Shown: piece by piece, positions 43,154-53,194 of the stretch
Layout: each line of letters opens with the position of its first letter
How positions within the stretch are numbered: the stretch's first letter is position 1
Assembly: GCF_008180615.1 (NCBI RefSeq)
Contig: NZ_VTEH01000004.1
Location: 148,329-212,328, forward strand
DNA: 64,000 bases
Source of the DNA: Rossellomorea vietnamensis
GTDB taxonomy: Bacteria; Bacillota; Bacilli; Bacillales; Bacillaceae_B
Reading direction: 5' to 3'
Notes under the pieces: model-generated
What the model saw: the letters and a program-made list of their open reading frames with translations, nothing else
What the model was told of the DNA's origin: nothing
Database searches by the model: none
Program-made: the position numbers and the translations under genes

Positions 43154-45673
43154 ATGATTGGAATTTTGAATAAAGTGTTCGACCCCAACAAACGCGAGCT
43201 GAAAAAACTGGAGAAGTATGCAGACCAGATCGAGGCTCTTGGTCCGGATATGGCCAAGCTGTCTGATGACGGCATCCGCCAAAAAACAGAAGAGTTCAAG
43301 AAGCGCTACCAGGATGGCGAGCCCCTGGACAGTATGCTTGTCGAAGCGTTTGCGGTTGTCCGTGAAGCAGCAAAGCGCGTCCTTGGTCTTTATCCTTACC
43401 GCGTGCAGCTCATGGGTGGGGCTTCCCTTCACGAGGGGAACATCTCCGAGATGAAAACAGGTGAAGGTAAGACACTGACATCCACGATGCCTGTCTACCT
43501 GAACGCTTTGACGGGCAAAGGCGTTCACGTTGTCACGGTCAATGAATACCTTGCCAGCCGTGACGCCGAGGAAATGGGGAAGTTATATAACTTCCTTGGT
43601 CTTTCTGTCGGCCTTAACCTGAACTCCTTGTCGAAAGAAGAGAAGCGTGAAGCTTATGAGGCTGATGTTACTTACAGCACGAACAATGAGCTTGGCTTTG
43701 ACTATCTGCGTGACAATATGGTTCTTTATAAAAATCAAATGGTGCAGCGCCCGCTTCACTTTGCCGTCATCGATGAAGTGGATTCCATCCTGGTTGATGA
43801 AGCACGTACACCGCTGATCATCTCAGGGCAGGCACAGAAATCGACTCAGCTTTACATGCAGGCGAATGCGGTGGTCCGTATGCTGAGCAAAGAAACCGAT
43901 TTTACTTACGATGAAAAAACAAAAGGTGTTCAATTGACAGAAGAAGGAATCACGAAGGTGGAAAAAGCCTTCAATATCGAAAATCTCTTCGATTTGTCTC
44001 ATGTCACACTGAATCACCATATTCTTCAAGGCTTGAAGGCCCATGTCAGCATGCACAAGGATGTTGACTATGTTGTCCAGGACGATGAAATTGTCATTGT
44101 CGATTCCTTCACCGGCCGTTTAATGAAAGGACGCCGTTACAGTGACGGCCTTCACCAGGCGATTGAAGCCAAGGAAGGCGTGGAAATCCAAAACGAAAGC
44201 ATGACAATGGCAACCATCACATTCCAGAACTTTTTCCGTATGTATGAAAAGCTTTCCGGGATGACTGGTACAGCAAAAACGGAAGAAGAAGAATTCCGTA
44301 ACATCTATAACATGAATGTAGTCGTGATTCCGACGAACAAACCGATTGCCCGTGATGACCGTCCTGATTTAATTTTCGCTTCCATGGAAGGCAAGTACCG
44401 TGCTGTGGTGGAAGAAATCGCAGAGCGCTATCATAAAGGCCAGCCGGTGCTGGTTGGTACGGTTGCCGTTGAAACGTCCGAGTTAATCTCAAGGCTTTTG
44501 ACGAAAAAAGGCGTGCGCCACAACGTATTGAATGCGAAAAACCATGAACGTGAAGCGGAAATCATCTTGGAAGCAGGTCAGCGCGGCTCAGTGACCATAG
44601 CGACGAACATGGCCGGCCGTGGTACGGATATCAAGCTGGGAGAGGGAGTCCTTGGCCTTGGCGGTTTAGCCGTCATCGGTACAGAACGCCATGAATCCCG
44701 CCGTATCGATAATCAGCTTCGAGGCCGTTCCGGACGTCAGGGTGACCCGGGTGTGACTCAGTTCTACCTTTCAATGGAAGATGAATTGATGCGCCGCTTT
44801 GGTTCCGATAACATGAAATCCATGATGGAACGCCTGGGCATGGCAGATGACCAGCCGATCCAGAGCAAGATGGTCAGCAGAGCGGTTGAATCTGCGCAGA
44901 AACGTGTTGAGGGTAACAACTTTGATGCCCGTAAACAGCTTCTATCTTATGATGACGTTCTTCGCCAGCAGCGTGAAATCATCTACAAACAGCGTTTCGA
45001 AGTGCTTGATTCTGAAAATCTTCGTGAAATCGTCGAGTCTATGATCAAATCGGTCATTGCCCGTTCGGTGGAGGCACATGCGCCGATTATCGAAGAGGAA
45101 GAAAAGTGGAACCTCAAAGGCATGGTTGATTACATCAATGCAACTCTCCTGCAAGAGGGTGACATTACGGAAGCTGACTTGAAAGGCAAAGAGCCTGAAG
45201 CCATTATTGAACTGATCTATGCGAAGGTTCAAGAAAGATATAACCAAAAAGAAGAAGAGCTGACATCTGAGCAGATGCGCGAGTTTGAAAAAGTAGTCCT
45301 TCTTCGTGCCGTTGATACTAAATGGATCGACCATATCGATGCAATGGATCACCTCCGCCAGGGTATCCACCTGCGTGCCTATGGCCAGACAGATCCGCTT
45401 CGTGAGTATCAGCATGAAGGATTCGCGATGTTCGAAAACATGGTGGTTGCCATCGAGGAAGATGCTGCCCGCTATGTGATGAAAGCCGAAATCCGCAACA
45501 ACCTTCAGCGCCAGGAAGTCGCAAAAGGCCAGGCAGTCAATCCAAAAGAGGATACCAGCGGGAAAACCAAGAAGAAACAGCCTGTACGCAAAGCAGAAGA
45601 TATCGGACGGAATGATCCATGTCCTTGCGGAAGCGGACAGAAATTTAAAAACTGTCATGGGAAAGTAGAGTAG
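43154..45673 (+). CDS. secA: SecA, preprotein translocase ATPase
   Basis: The 839-residue motor drives proteins through SecYEG. Walker A is [11 protein letters not shown] (about 99-109), Walker [18 protein letters not shown] (about 204-220), the IRA1/helicase part includes [15 protein letters not shown] (about 489-503) and [15 protein letters not shown], and the C-terminus has the zinc SEC-C motif [14 protein letters not shown]. Length equals B. subtilis SecA. AGAAGGAG lies 8 bases upstream. Synteny with prfB downstream is conserved. Confidence 0.98.
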   Translation: MIGILNKVFDPNKRELKKLEKYADQIEALGPDMAKLSDDGIRQKTEEFKKRYQDGEPLDSMLVEAFAVVREAAKRVLGLYPYRVQLMGGASLHEGNISEMKTGEGKTLTSTMPVYLNALTGKGVHVVTVNEYLASRDAEEMGKLYNFLGLSVGLNLNSLSKEEKREAYEADVTYSTNNELGFDYLRDNMVLYKNQMVQRPLHFAVIDEVDSILVDEARTPLIISGQAQKSTQLYMQANAVVRMLSKETDFTYDEKTKGVQLTEEGITKVEKAFNIENLFDLSHVTLNHHILQGLKAHVSMHKDVDYVVQDDEIVIVDSFTGRLMKGRRYSDGLHQAIEAKEGVEIQNESMTMATITFQNFFRMYEKLSGMTGTAKTEEEEFRNIYNMNVVVIPTNKPIARDDRPDLIFASMEGKYRAVVEEIAERYHKGQPVLVGTVAVETSELISRLLTKKGVRHNVLNAKNHEREAEIILEAGQRGSVTIATNMAGRGTDIKLGEGVLGLGGLAVIGTERHESRRIDNQLRGRSGRQGDPGVTQFYLSMEDELMRRFGSDNMKSMMERLGMADDQPIQSKMVSRAVESAQKRVEGNNFDARKQLLSYDDVLRQQREIIYKQRFEVLDSENLREIVESMIKSVIARSVEAHAPIIEEEEKWNLKGMVDYINATLLQEGDITEADLKGKEPEAIIELIYAKVQERYNQKEEELTSEQMREFEKVVLLRAVDTKWIDHIDAMDHLRQGIHLRAYGQTDPLREYQHEGFAMFENMVVAIEEDAARYVMKAEIRNNLQRQEVAKGQAVNPKEDTSGKTKKKQPVRKAEDIGRNDPCPCGSGQKFKNCHGKVE

Positions 45674-45832
45674 ATTCTAATTTACATTTGAAATTCTGCT
45701 TTCTTTTGAAGAGGGACTTATTGTGAGCGGCGGCTGCCTAATTTTGCAGTACTTTACTGGGCGCAGGCCCCTCGGAGTCGTACGCCTTGAAATTGTATCC
45801 CAGAACAACAATACGTAAGAATAGAGTCTTTA

Positions 45833-45882
45833 AAAAACTACCTGATATCTCTACAGCCAAAAGAGTGTCAGGTAGTTTTTTA
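45833..45882 (+). terminator. Terminator between secA and prfB
   Basis: AAAACTACCTGATA pairs with TGTCAGGTAGTTTT, followed by T; long internal loop with ATCTCT/AGAGTG. Confidence 0.85.
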
Positions 45883-45904
45883 CATAAAGAACAACCATGA
45901 AACT

Positions 45905-45934
45905 TTGCTAATACCATGAAATAAACGTTATAAT
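45905..45934 (+). promoter_or_regulatory. Sigma-A promoter for prfB
   Basis: TTGCTA (45905-45910), 18-bp spacer, TATAAT (45929-45934), 38 bases before the prfB ATG. Confidence 0.7.
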
Positions 45935-45971
45935 AAAACTTATGCTTACTAATTAAACAGAGGTGAATTTG

Positions 45972-47073
45972 ATGGAACTTTTTGAAGTGAAATCACAATT
46001 GGAAAATACAGCTAGGAAACTTGCGGACTTCAGGGGGTCTCTTTGACCTCGAGAACAAAGAAGCGCGCATAGCTGAATTGGATGAAGTCATGCTGCAGCC
46101 GGACTTTTGGAATGACCAGCAGTCAGCCCAGGGTGTCATCAACGAAGCGAACGGATTGAAAGAACTTGTTAATGAATATAGAGATATGCAGGAGATGCAG
46201 GAAAATCTTGAAGTGACGCTGGAACTTGTCAAAGAGGAAAACGATGCAGAGCTCCAGGAAGAACTGGTGGAAGAGACAATTGATTTAAACAAACGTTTGA
46301 ATGAATATGAACTTCAGCTTCTGCTGAGCGAACCTCATGATAAAAACAACGCAATCCTCGAACTCCACCCAGGTGCGGGCGGAACAGAATCACAGGATTG
46401 GGGCTCAATGCTGCTTCGTATGTACCAGCGCTGGGGAGAGAAAAAGGGATTCAAGGTGGAGACACTGGATTACCTTCCTGGAGATGAAGCGGGAATCAAA
46501 AGTGTGACCCTTCTCATCAAAGGCCATAATGCGTATGGTTACCTGAAAGCTGAAAAAGGTGTCCACCGCCTTGTCAGGATCTCACCGTTTGATTCATCAG
46601 GCCGCCGCCATACTTCATTTGTGTCTTGTGAAGTAATGCCGGAGTTCAATGAAGAAATCGAGATTGAAATCCGTACCGAGGATCTTAAGATTGACACGTA
46701 CCGTGCGAGCGGTGCCGGCGGACAGCATATCAACACGACTGACTCTGCTGTGCGTATCACTCACCAGCCGACTGGAGTTGTCGTGACGTGCCAATCTGAA
46801 CGTTCTCAGATCAAAAACCGTGAGCAGGCAATGAAAATGCTAAAAGCGAAGCTCTATCAGAGACGGATTGAAGAGCAGGAGCAGGAGATGCTGGAAATCC
46901 GAGGCGAGCAAAAAGAGATCGGCTGGGGAAGCCAGATCCGTTCATATGTATTCCACCCTTACTCGATGGTTAAGGACCACCGTACCAATACAGAAGTGGG
47001 GAACGTGCAAGCGGTCATGGACGGAGACATCAATAACTTTATCGATGCCTATCTTCGTTCCCGCATAAACTAA
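45972..47073 (+). CDS. prfB: Peptide chain release factor 2, programmed +1 frameshift
   Basis: Translation starts at ATG 45972 and reads 24 codons to an in-frame UGA at 46044. The internal Shine-Dalgarno AGGGGG (46032-46037), CTT and TGAC form the conserved RF2 autoregulatory site, so ribosomes slip +1 at CUU-UGA and continue to 47073, giving about 366 residues. The long frame holds the peptidyl-tRNA hydrolase motif [15 protein letters not shown] and RF2 features. When RF2 is scarce the UGA is read slowly and frameshifting rises. A caller starting at 46021 would miss the first 24 codons. Confidence 0.96.
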
Positions 47074-47089
47074 ATCAGTTCAACACCCA

Positions 47090-47119
47090 AACCTTCCTTA
47101 TTAATAAGGAAGGTTTTTT
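47090..47119 (+). terminator. Terminator after prfB
   Basis: AACCTTCCTTATT directly opposite AATAAGGAAGGTT, followed by TTTT. Confidence 0.9.
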
Positions 47120-47287
47120 GTGAATGGAGATATAAAACATTTGAACTGAGAACTGGATGTCCGGTTTGAAACCAGCTGCAGCGCCCAGCCTCACGGGGTT
47201 TAATAACGCGAATCGAATAAAAGGGAAGATCTCCTGAATTCTCTTCGGAACATTTACCTAATGGGGTACTTAGCTACCTAATTGCTA

Positions 47288-47332
47288 GAAGGGACAGTCC
47301 TTCTCGCGCGGTGATGCATTAACACGTTAAAG
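47288..47332. repeat. GGGACWGTCCC palindromic intergenic element (copy 6, degenerate)
   Basis: AAGGGACAGTCC followed by TTCTCGCGC and ATGCATTAACACGTTAAAG, a decayed version of the family. Confidence 0.6.
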
Positions 47333-47426
47333 TGACAATATTTACAGTACCTATCCCTCATGCTATACTCTCAAAGGCTGAAGCATAAGCGACAAGGCCG
47401 ACAACCGTTGACTGTGAAACAAATGA

Positions 47427-47484
47427 GCGCTTTAACGCTTTAAAGTGCAAAGAGGGACAGTCCCTATTCGTGCTTTAAAGTGCT
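47427..47484. repeat. GGGACWGTCCC palindromic intergenic element (copy 7)
   Basis: GCGCTTTAACGCTTTAAAGTGC, GAGGGACAGTCCCTATTCGTG and CTTTAAAGTGC. No gene lies in the 47120-47561 gap. Confidence 0.75.
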
Positions 47485-47561
47485 AAAACCCAATTGTCTA
47501 TAAGTGAATTCAAGGTTGTTGGCTATACTAACTACTACTACATCAAAGGAGATTGACTGAG

Positions 47562-48437
47562 ATGGGAAAGAAGGAAAGAAGACGCCGAGGGAATCATTAT
47601 AATCCCGGGCTTCATAAGTTTTTGGAATATGTTTATGTACTTGTTGGATCGGCAATCGTCGGGATTGCCTTCAACGTATTTTTACTCCCGAATGAAGTGG
47701 CATCCGGAGGCGTGAGCGGGATTTCCACTATTACAAAAGCAGTCTTTGACTGGAAACCGGCCTTTGTTCAGTGGGCCTTCAACGTTCCTCTGTTTATTGC
47801 GGGACTAATTTTCCTGGGGTATCAGTTTGGCTTCAAAACCGCTTTAGGAACCATCTTCCTTCCGTTCGTCGTTTATCTGACAGAAGATTGGGAAGCTTGG
47901 ACGATGGATCCGCTTCTCGGGGCACTTTTTGGAGGAATCGGGGTTGGCCTGGGGCTTGGAACGGTATTTAGAGGAAAAGCTTCAACAGGCGGCACCGATT
48001 TGGCTGCACAGATCATCAACAAATATTCCGGGCTGACACTCGGTACATGTGTAGCAATAATAGATGGAATGATCGTGTTGGCAGCGGCTATTGTTTTTGA
48101 TATCGAAAGAGGGTTGTACGCCCTGATCGGTTTGTATGTTACAAGTAAAACCATTGACCTGGTCCAAGTCGGATTCGGCCGTTCCAAAATGGCGTTGATC
48201 ATCACCAACCGCCAGGAAGAAATCCGGGAAGGCATCCTGAATAAAATTGACCGTGGAGTGACAAAACTATCTGCATACGGCGGATATACAGATGATGAGC
48301 GTCCGATCCTCATGGTAGTAGTCGATCAAAGAGAGTTCACAAGATTGAAACAACTGGTCAAAAGCATTGACCCGTCTGCATTCGTCGTGACTATGGACGC
48401 CTCCGAGGTTCTGGGAGAAGGTTTTAAAAGGGCGTAA
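47562..48437 (+). CDS. YitT family membrane protein (DUF161/DUF2179), YvjA-like
   Basis: A 291-residue protein: a basic N-terminus, five or six membrane helices (about 22-195) with the family motifs LLPNEVASGGVSGISTI and GKASTGGTDLAAQII, and a C-terminal cytosolic DUF2179 domain with AYGGYTDDERPILMVVV. The family's transport function is not settled. Place between prfB and cccB matches B. subtilis yvjA. ATG 47562 is chosen because AAAGGAG lies 10 bases upstream; a TTG at 47553 overlaps that site. Confidence 0.87.
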   Translation: MGKKERRRRGNHYNPGLHKFLEYVYVLVGSAIVGIAFNVFLLPNEVASGGVSGISTITKAVFDWKPAFVQWAFNVPLFIAGLIFLGYQFGFKTALGTIFLPFVVYLTEDWEAWTMDPLLGALFGGIGVGLGLGTVFRGKASTGGTDLAAQIINKYSGLTLGTCVAIIDGMIVLAAAIVFDIERGLYALIGLYVTSKTIDLVQVGFGRSKMALIITNRQEEIREGILNKIDRGVTKLSAYGGYTDDERPILMVVVDQREFTRLKQLVKSIDPSAFVVTMDASEVLGEGFKRA

Positions 48438-48493
48438 TCCTGGTATAATAAGGTATGAGAGGAAATTCATTTCTCACTCGGGGAGGAATTATT

Positions 48494-48850
48494 ATGAAAA
48501 AGACATTAATGGCTTTTTTGCTGGGTTCGACCTTGGTATTAGGAGCTTGTGGAGACAACGGTGACAATGTTTCGGAAGAAGCCAGTGATGCTAACAATCC
48601 GCAGGAAGCTGCTGATAGTGCACTTGGAAATGACATTGATCCAGAAAAAATTGTTAATCAGAAGTGCTCCAGCTGCCACGGCGGCGACCTGTCAGGTGGG
48701 ATGGGCCCAGCTTTGAAAAACATCGGCTCTGAATTAAGTGAAGATGAAATTCTATCAGTCATACAAAATGGTAAAGGCTCAATGCCGAAAAATATTATTG
48801 AAGGCGCCGAAGCAGAAGCGGTTGCTGAATGGCTAGCGAATAGGAAATAA
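48494..48850 (+). CDS. cccB: Cytochrome c-551, membrane-anchored lipoprotein
   Basis: A 118-residue lipoprotein. The signal peptide ends in the lipobox LVLGAC (Cys about residue 19), an acidic spacer follows, and then a single-heme cytochrome c domain with CSSCHG and a distal Met in GSMPKN. It carries electrons on the outer face of the membrane. GGGAGG lies 7 bases before ATG 48494. Same position as B. subtilis cccB. Confidence 0.93.
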   Translation: MKKTLMAFLLGSTLVLGACGDNGDNVSEEASDANNPQEAADSALGNDIDPEKIVNQKCSSCHGGDLSGGMGPALKNIGSELSEDEILSVIQNGKGSMPKNIIEGAEAEAVAEWLANRK

Positions 48851-48930
48851 TAAGAGAGAAAAGAGAGTCTTCGGGCTTTCTTTTTTTGATAAGCCTGATT
48901 TCGCAAGTATTGCTGCTTTCGGAAAATATT

Positions 48931-48975
48931 AAAAGGCTGCTCTCTAATTAGAGGAAGCAGCCCTTTTCCTTTTTT
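48931..48975 (+). terminator. Terminator after cccB
   Basis: AAAAGGCTGCTCTCTAAT and TAGAGGAAGCAGCCCTTTT with T-run. Confidence 0.9.
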
Positions 48976-49777
48976 AAAGAATTTTTGGGCCGTACAACCT
49001 GAAACATAGTTAGTCTCTCAATTGAATGTACCTTGAAGGAAATGCGGGATTCCAAATCACGCTAACTTCCTTCACATATGTCTTGATGAAATCCCGTCTG
49101 CAATAGCAAAAAACATTCAACTCCCGACCAAAGTAAGCCCAACATCATACAAATCACAAACGGAAATAGCACACTCCCGGCCGAGGTAAATCCACCTCCA
49201 TAAATTCTCATCGTTTTTTAGATTGAATCACTATGGCGCTATCTTTCCAAGTTAATACCACATAGCCACAAAGTTTACGAAAAACCCCTTTATAATAAAA
49301 GATAAAATCTAATCAAAAGCAAGTAAATTTTTATTAAAAACAGCATCTTTATGGTTTAAGGCTTTTCTGCCGAGGGTAATTACTAAGAGAAATTCCCTCT
49401 CTTTCACTTTATATCAATAAAATATTCCTCTTATATTCCGACAACATCAGCCTTTAAGCATTGCGGGCTGACTATCGCGAAAATCAACATAAAAATCATA
49501 TAGTGATATTCTCCTATAATAAATCTTCCTCATTCTCTTAATTTCGTTAAAATTTCCCATTGTAATTCCGACCAAAAAACCCAATTCCTTAACTATTTGA
49601 TATCAAACTGTAATATAAATTATCCTTAACTTCCTAGGCAATGATGTTATAATACTTTTAGAAACTTTTTATTTCGAGTTTTTTCTACATTATATTCTTA
49701 TAGTTTATTTTCTAATCCATGTGAAAAATAACATCTTCGCTAGAACACTATAAATGTTTAACTTGGGTGGTTTAAAA
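48976..49777. other. AT-rich 800-base gap before ftsE
   Basis: No gene is seen on either strand. A sigma-A-like promoter, TTAACT (49626-49631), 16 bp, TATAAT (49648-49653), would give ftsE a 125-base leader. The rest is AT-rich with no strong repeat. Confidence 0.55.
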
Positions 49778-50464
49778 ATGATCAAAATGAAAGACGTATA
49801 TAAGCAGTACCCGAATGGAATTATGGCTGCAAACGGATTCGATGTACATATTAAACAAGGTGAATTCGTTTATGTAGTTGGACCGAGCGGGGCTGGCAAG
49901 TCGACCTTCATCAAAATGATGTACAGGGAAGAAAGGGCGACAAAAGGGGAGATCGAGGTTAACGGCATTGACTTGGTCAAGCTTAAAAACAAGCGGGTTC
50001 CGTACTTAAGAAGGAACATCGGTGTGGTCTTCCAGGATTTCAAGCTCCTGCCTTCTCTAACAGTCTTTGAAAATATCGCATTCGCTCTTGAAGTTATAGA
50101 GGAAACTCCAAAAAACATCCAGAAGCGCGTTATGGAAGTCCTTGATCTTGTAAGGCTGAAACATAAAGCAAGGATGTTTCCGGATGAATTGTCCGGCGGA
50201 GAACAGCAAAGGGTTTCACTTGCACGCTCGATCGTCAACAAGCCGCACTTAATCATCGCGGATGAGCCGACGGGTAACCTTGATCCTGAAACTTCATGGG
50301 AAATCATGAATGTCTTTGAAGAAATCAATACACAGGGAACTACCGTAGTAATGGCGACACATAACCGTGAAATAGTAAATACAATCAAGCACCGGGTAAT
50401 TGCCATAGAAAATGGCAGAATTGTCCGGGACGAACAGCGAGGTGACTACGGTTATGAAGCCTAG
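49778..50464 (+). CDS. ftsE: FtsE, ABC-type ATPase of the FtsEX complex
   Basis: A 228-residue ABC ATPase: Walker A GPSGAGKST (about 36-44), signature LSGGEQQRVS, Walker B LIIADEPTGNLD, and the switch His in MATHN. With FtsX it transmits ATP hydrolysis to a periplasmic or extracellular peptidoglycan hydrolase. ATG 49778 gives the B. subtilis length and has TGGGTGG 7 bases upstream; an ATG at 49754 lacks a ribosome binding site. It overlaps ftsX. Confidence 0.96.
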   Translation: MIKMKDVYKQYPNGIMAANGFDVHIKQGEFVYVVGPSGAGKSTFIKMMYREERATKGEIEVNGIDLVKLKNKRVPYLRRNIGVVFQDFKLLPSLTVFENIAFALEVIEETPKNIQKRVMEVLDLVRLKHKARMFPDELSGGEQQRVSLARSIVNKPHLIIADEPTGNLDPETSWEIMNVFEEINTQGTTVVMATHNREIVNTIKHRVIAIENGRIVRDEQRGDYGYEA

Positions 50465-51338
50465 AACCATTGTAAGGCACTTTCGTGAAAGTTTAAAAAG
50501 CCTCGGGCGTAATGGCTGGATGACTTTTGCCTCGGTCAGTGCCGTTACAGTCACGCTGCTGCTTGTGGGTGTGTTCGTAGTGCTGATGCTCAATATGAAT
50601 AAACTCGCTTCGGATATCGAGAAAGATGTTGAAGTGAGGGTTCTTGTAGACATAGGTACAGAGCAGGCGCAAGTTGAAGAATTACAGACAAAGATAGAGC
50701 AGATTAATGGAATAGACAGCATTGAATTTTCCTCTAAAGAAAATGAGTTGAGAAACTTAATGGAAGATATGGGGGAAGAATTTAGTCTGTTTGAACAGGA
50801 TAATCCCTTATACGATGTGTATGTTGTAAAAGCGGTCAATCCGGTGGAAACACAAAGGATTGCCAATACAATTAAAGGCTTTGAAAATGTTAATGATGCC
50901 TTATACGGTGAAGCAAAGATTGAAAGACTATTCAGCTTTCTGCAAATGAGTCGCAATGTTGGTTTGGTATTGATAATCGGACTTCTTTTCACCGCAATGT
51001 TCTTAATTTCCAATACAATTAAGATAACAATCATTGCACGTCGAAAAGAGATAGAAATCATGAAGCTTGTCGGCGCTACAAACTGGTTTGTCCGCTGGCC
51101 GTTTATATTAGAAGGTCTGTGGCTGGGAATTCTCGGCTCTATTGTACCGATAGCAGTAGTATCATCTGGATATTATTACGCCCATCAGTTCATTGAACCA
51201 AAATTGCGAAATCATTTTATTCAGATACTGGATTATACCCCGTTCATATATCAGGTAAACTTCCTGATCATCCTTATGGGCTGCCTGATCGGTGCCTGGG
51301 GAAGCTTTATGTCCGTCAGAAAGTTTTTGAGAGTTTAA
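50454..51338 (+). CDS. ftsX: FtsX, membrane subunit of the FtsEX complex
   Basis: A 294-residue protein with a cytosolic N-terminus, TM1 (about 25-45), an extracellular loop of about 120 residues that should bind the hydrolase, and three further helices (about 170-190, 220-245, 265-290). The ATG is inside the end of ftsE (11-base overlap), giving tight coupling. Length matches B. subtilis. Confidence 0.95.
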   Translation: MKPRTIVRHFRESLKSLGRNGWMTFASVSAVTVTLLLVGVFVVLMLNMNKLASDIEKDVEVRVLVDIGTEQAQVEELQTKIEQINGIDSIEFSSKENELRNLMEDMGEEFSLFEQDNPLYDVYVVKAVNPVETQRIANTIKGFENVNDALYGEAKIERLFSFLQMSRNVGLVLIIGLLFTAMFLISNTIKITIIARRKEIEIMKLVGATNWFVRWPFILEGLWLGILGSIVPIAVVSSGYYYAHQFIEPKLRNHFIQILDYTPFIYQVNFLIILMGCLIGAWGSFMSVRKFLRV

Positions 51339-51369
51339 AAGGTTGAGAGAACCGAAAGGAGCATGTCGC

Positions 51370-52752
51370 TTGAAAAGGAAAACATTACTCACTTTATCAA
51401 TTGCTGCAACACTAACAATCGGGGGTCTTCAAACTACTGGCAGTACTGCCAGTGCTCATTCTTCAGTTTCAGATTTGAAGAATAAACAAGAAGAGGTCAA
51501 GAGCAAGAAAGAAAATGTTAATCAAGAGATCGATAAAAAAGAAAGCGAGATCTCTAATAATATTTCCCGTCAGGAAAAAATCAAAAACGAAATTGCAGAA
51601 CTGGATAATAAAACGCGTGATACAGAAGATCGAATAAAAGAAAAAACAGCAGAAATCGCAAAAACAAATGAAGAGATTGAAAAGCTAAAAGCTGAGATAG
51701 AAGAACTGAAGAAAAAAATTGCCGAGAGAAATGAGCTTCTTAAAGAACGTGCGCGTTCCATGCAGGAAAAAGGCGGTTCTGCGAGCTATATGGACGTTTT
51801 GCTTGGAGCGGAAAGCTTCGGGGATTTCATTAACCGCATCACAGCTGTCAATGCGATTGTAAGCGCGGATAAGAAAATCATTGAAGAGCAGCAGGCTGAC
51901 CAGGCTTCTCTTGAAAAAAAGCAGGCCGAGGTAGAGGACAAGCTGGCACAGCTGGAAGGCGCCAAAGCAAAGCTTGTGTCTCTTAAGAAAGACTTGGAAA
52001 GCCAAAAAGGCCAGAAGAATGAGCTGTTCAAGCAATTAGAGAAAGAGCAGTCTCAACTGAAAGTCGAAAAGACTGAGCTCGTGGCTCATGCAAATGAGCT
52101 TGAAGAAATGGAGAAAGAAATCGGCGGCCAAATCCAAGCTGAGCAAGCAAGACTTGCTGAACTTGCACGCCAGAAAGAAATTGAGCGCCAGAAACAACTG
52201 GAAGCACAGCGTAAAGCAGAAGCAGAAAGGCTGGCGGCACAGCAGGCAGCTCAACAAGCGGCACAAAAAAGTTCCGGCGGCAGCAGCAGCGGCAGTTCAA
52301 CAGCTGCAACACCTGCGCCTGTACAGACTGCTCCAGTTTCAGAAAGCAGATGGACCAGGCCTTCAGCAGGTTATATCACAACTGAATTCGGTCATGATAT
52401 GCTGAATGGCAAGCCTCGTTTCCACTACGGTACAGATATTGCAGCAGGCGGCAATGTTCCTATTGTTGCAGCTGCTGATGGATATGTAATCAAAAGCCAT
52501 TACAGCTCCAGCTATGGAAACGTGGTATATATGACGCACTCCATCAACGGCCAAATGTTTACGACTGTGTATGCCCATATGTCAGGGGCAGGCGTGAGCA
52601 GTGGACAGTTTGTTGAAAAAGGGCAAAGAATCGGTACAATGGGTAATACAGGTTACTCCTTTGGGCAGCATCTTCATTTCGAATTGCATGCAGGACCATG
52701 GAATAACAGTAAATCCAACGCGGTTAACCCTCGTAAATACATCAATATGTAA
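51370..52752 (+). CDS. Secreted coiled-coil M23 (LytM) peptidase, EnvC/PcsB-like
   Basis: A 460-residue exported protein. The signal peptide (about 1-30, AATLTIGGLQTTGSTASAHS) is followed by a long coiled coil (about 30-265), a Ser/Gly/Ala linker, and an M23 LytM domain. That domain keeps HYGTDIA, HxH in HLHFEL, and the surrounding fold, so it should be an active zinc endopeptidase. A coiled coil plus peptidase just after ftsX is the layout of FtsEX partners (EnvC in E. coli, PcsB in streptococci); in B. subtilis the partner is CwlO, a NlpC/P60 enzyme. TTG 51370 has GAAAGGAG 8 bases upstream. Confidence 0.9.
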   Translation: MKRKTLLTLSIAATLTIGGLQTTGSTASAHSSVSDLKNKQEEVKSKKENVNQEIDKKESEISNNISRQEKIKNEIAELDNKTRDTEDRIKEKTAEIAKTNEEIEKLKAEIEELKKKIAERNELLKERARSMQEKGGSASYMDVLLGAESFGDFINRITAVNAIVSADKKIIEEQQADQASLEKKQAEVEDKLAQLEGAKAKLVSLKKDLESQKGQKNELFKQLEKEQSQLKVEKTELVAHANELEEMEKEIGGQIQAEQARLAELARQKEIERQKQLEAQRKAEAERLAAQQAAQQAAQKSSGGSSSGSSTAATPAPVQTAPVSESRWTRPSAGYITTEFGHDMLNGKPRFHYGTDIAAGGNVPIVAAADGYVIKSHYSSSYGNVVYMTHSINGQMFTTVYAHMSGAGVSSGQFVEKGQRIGTMGNTGYSFGQHLHFELHAGPWNNSKSNAVNPRKYINM

Positions 52753-52759
52753 TGTTGCC

Positions 52760-52798
52760 AAAACGGCGAAAAGGAAGCTTCCTTTTCGCCGTTTTTTT
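52760..52798 (+). terminator. Terminator after the M23 peptidase gene
   Basis: AAACGGCGAAAAGGAAG and CTTCCTTTTCGCCGTTT form a 17-bp stem with T-run. Confidence 0.93.
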
Positions 52799-53010
52799 AC
52801 GCTAAAGAAGTTTTGTACATTATCCAATGTGGATAACCAGCACCCATGTTATGCTTATCAAGTTACAGCGCCTGAGGGCCCTTACTAGTGGAACGGACTT
52901 ATTAGCTATTCGGGGACAATCAACCCGAAGAGTATAAGTGCAAGACCCCTTCTTTGTCTCTTCAGAAAATAGCCTGGCTGGTTGGGCCATGGCGTTTACA
53001 CTTTTCTTCT

Positions 53011-53181
53011 TTATTTGTCCAAAAACAACCAAAAGTTAAGGAAAGGCATTGTGAATAATATGACTGCCAATAGTCCGACCATGGAAGCTCCAAGTTTATT
53101 TTTGTTTTTCCAGACAAGTCTTGCATAACGAAGTGAGTAATAGCTTAAATAAGCACAAAGTATTAGTGTTAACCAGAACAT
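53011..53181 (-). CDS. Small two-helix membrane protein, GerD-type ('D') subunit of a germinant receptor
   Basis: ATG 53181 is preceded by AAAGGGGTGAT. The 56-residue product has two membrane helices (about 2-20 and 33-53) joined by a basic loop KNKNKLG. It lies 13 bases after the gerC-type gene on the same strand. Small two-helix D proteins encoded next to gerABC-type operons are known in Bacillus and modulate receptor function. The longer frame from 53250 would start inside the gerC-type gene and is rejected. Confidence 0.7.
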   Translation of the reverse strand: MFWLTLILCAYLSYYSLRYARLVWKNKNKLGASMVGLLAVILFTMPFLNFWLFLDK

Positions 53182-53194
53182 AATATCACCCCTT

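Noticed and set aside
43218..45658. Several minus-strand open frames across secA, including one of 238 residues
   Set aside because: They are shadows of the highly conserved secA frame; no ribosome binding sites.
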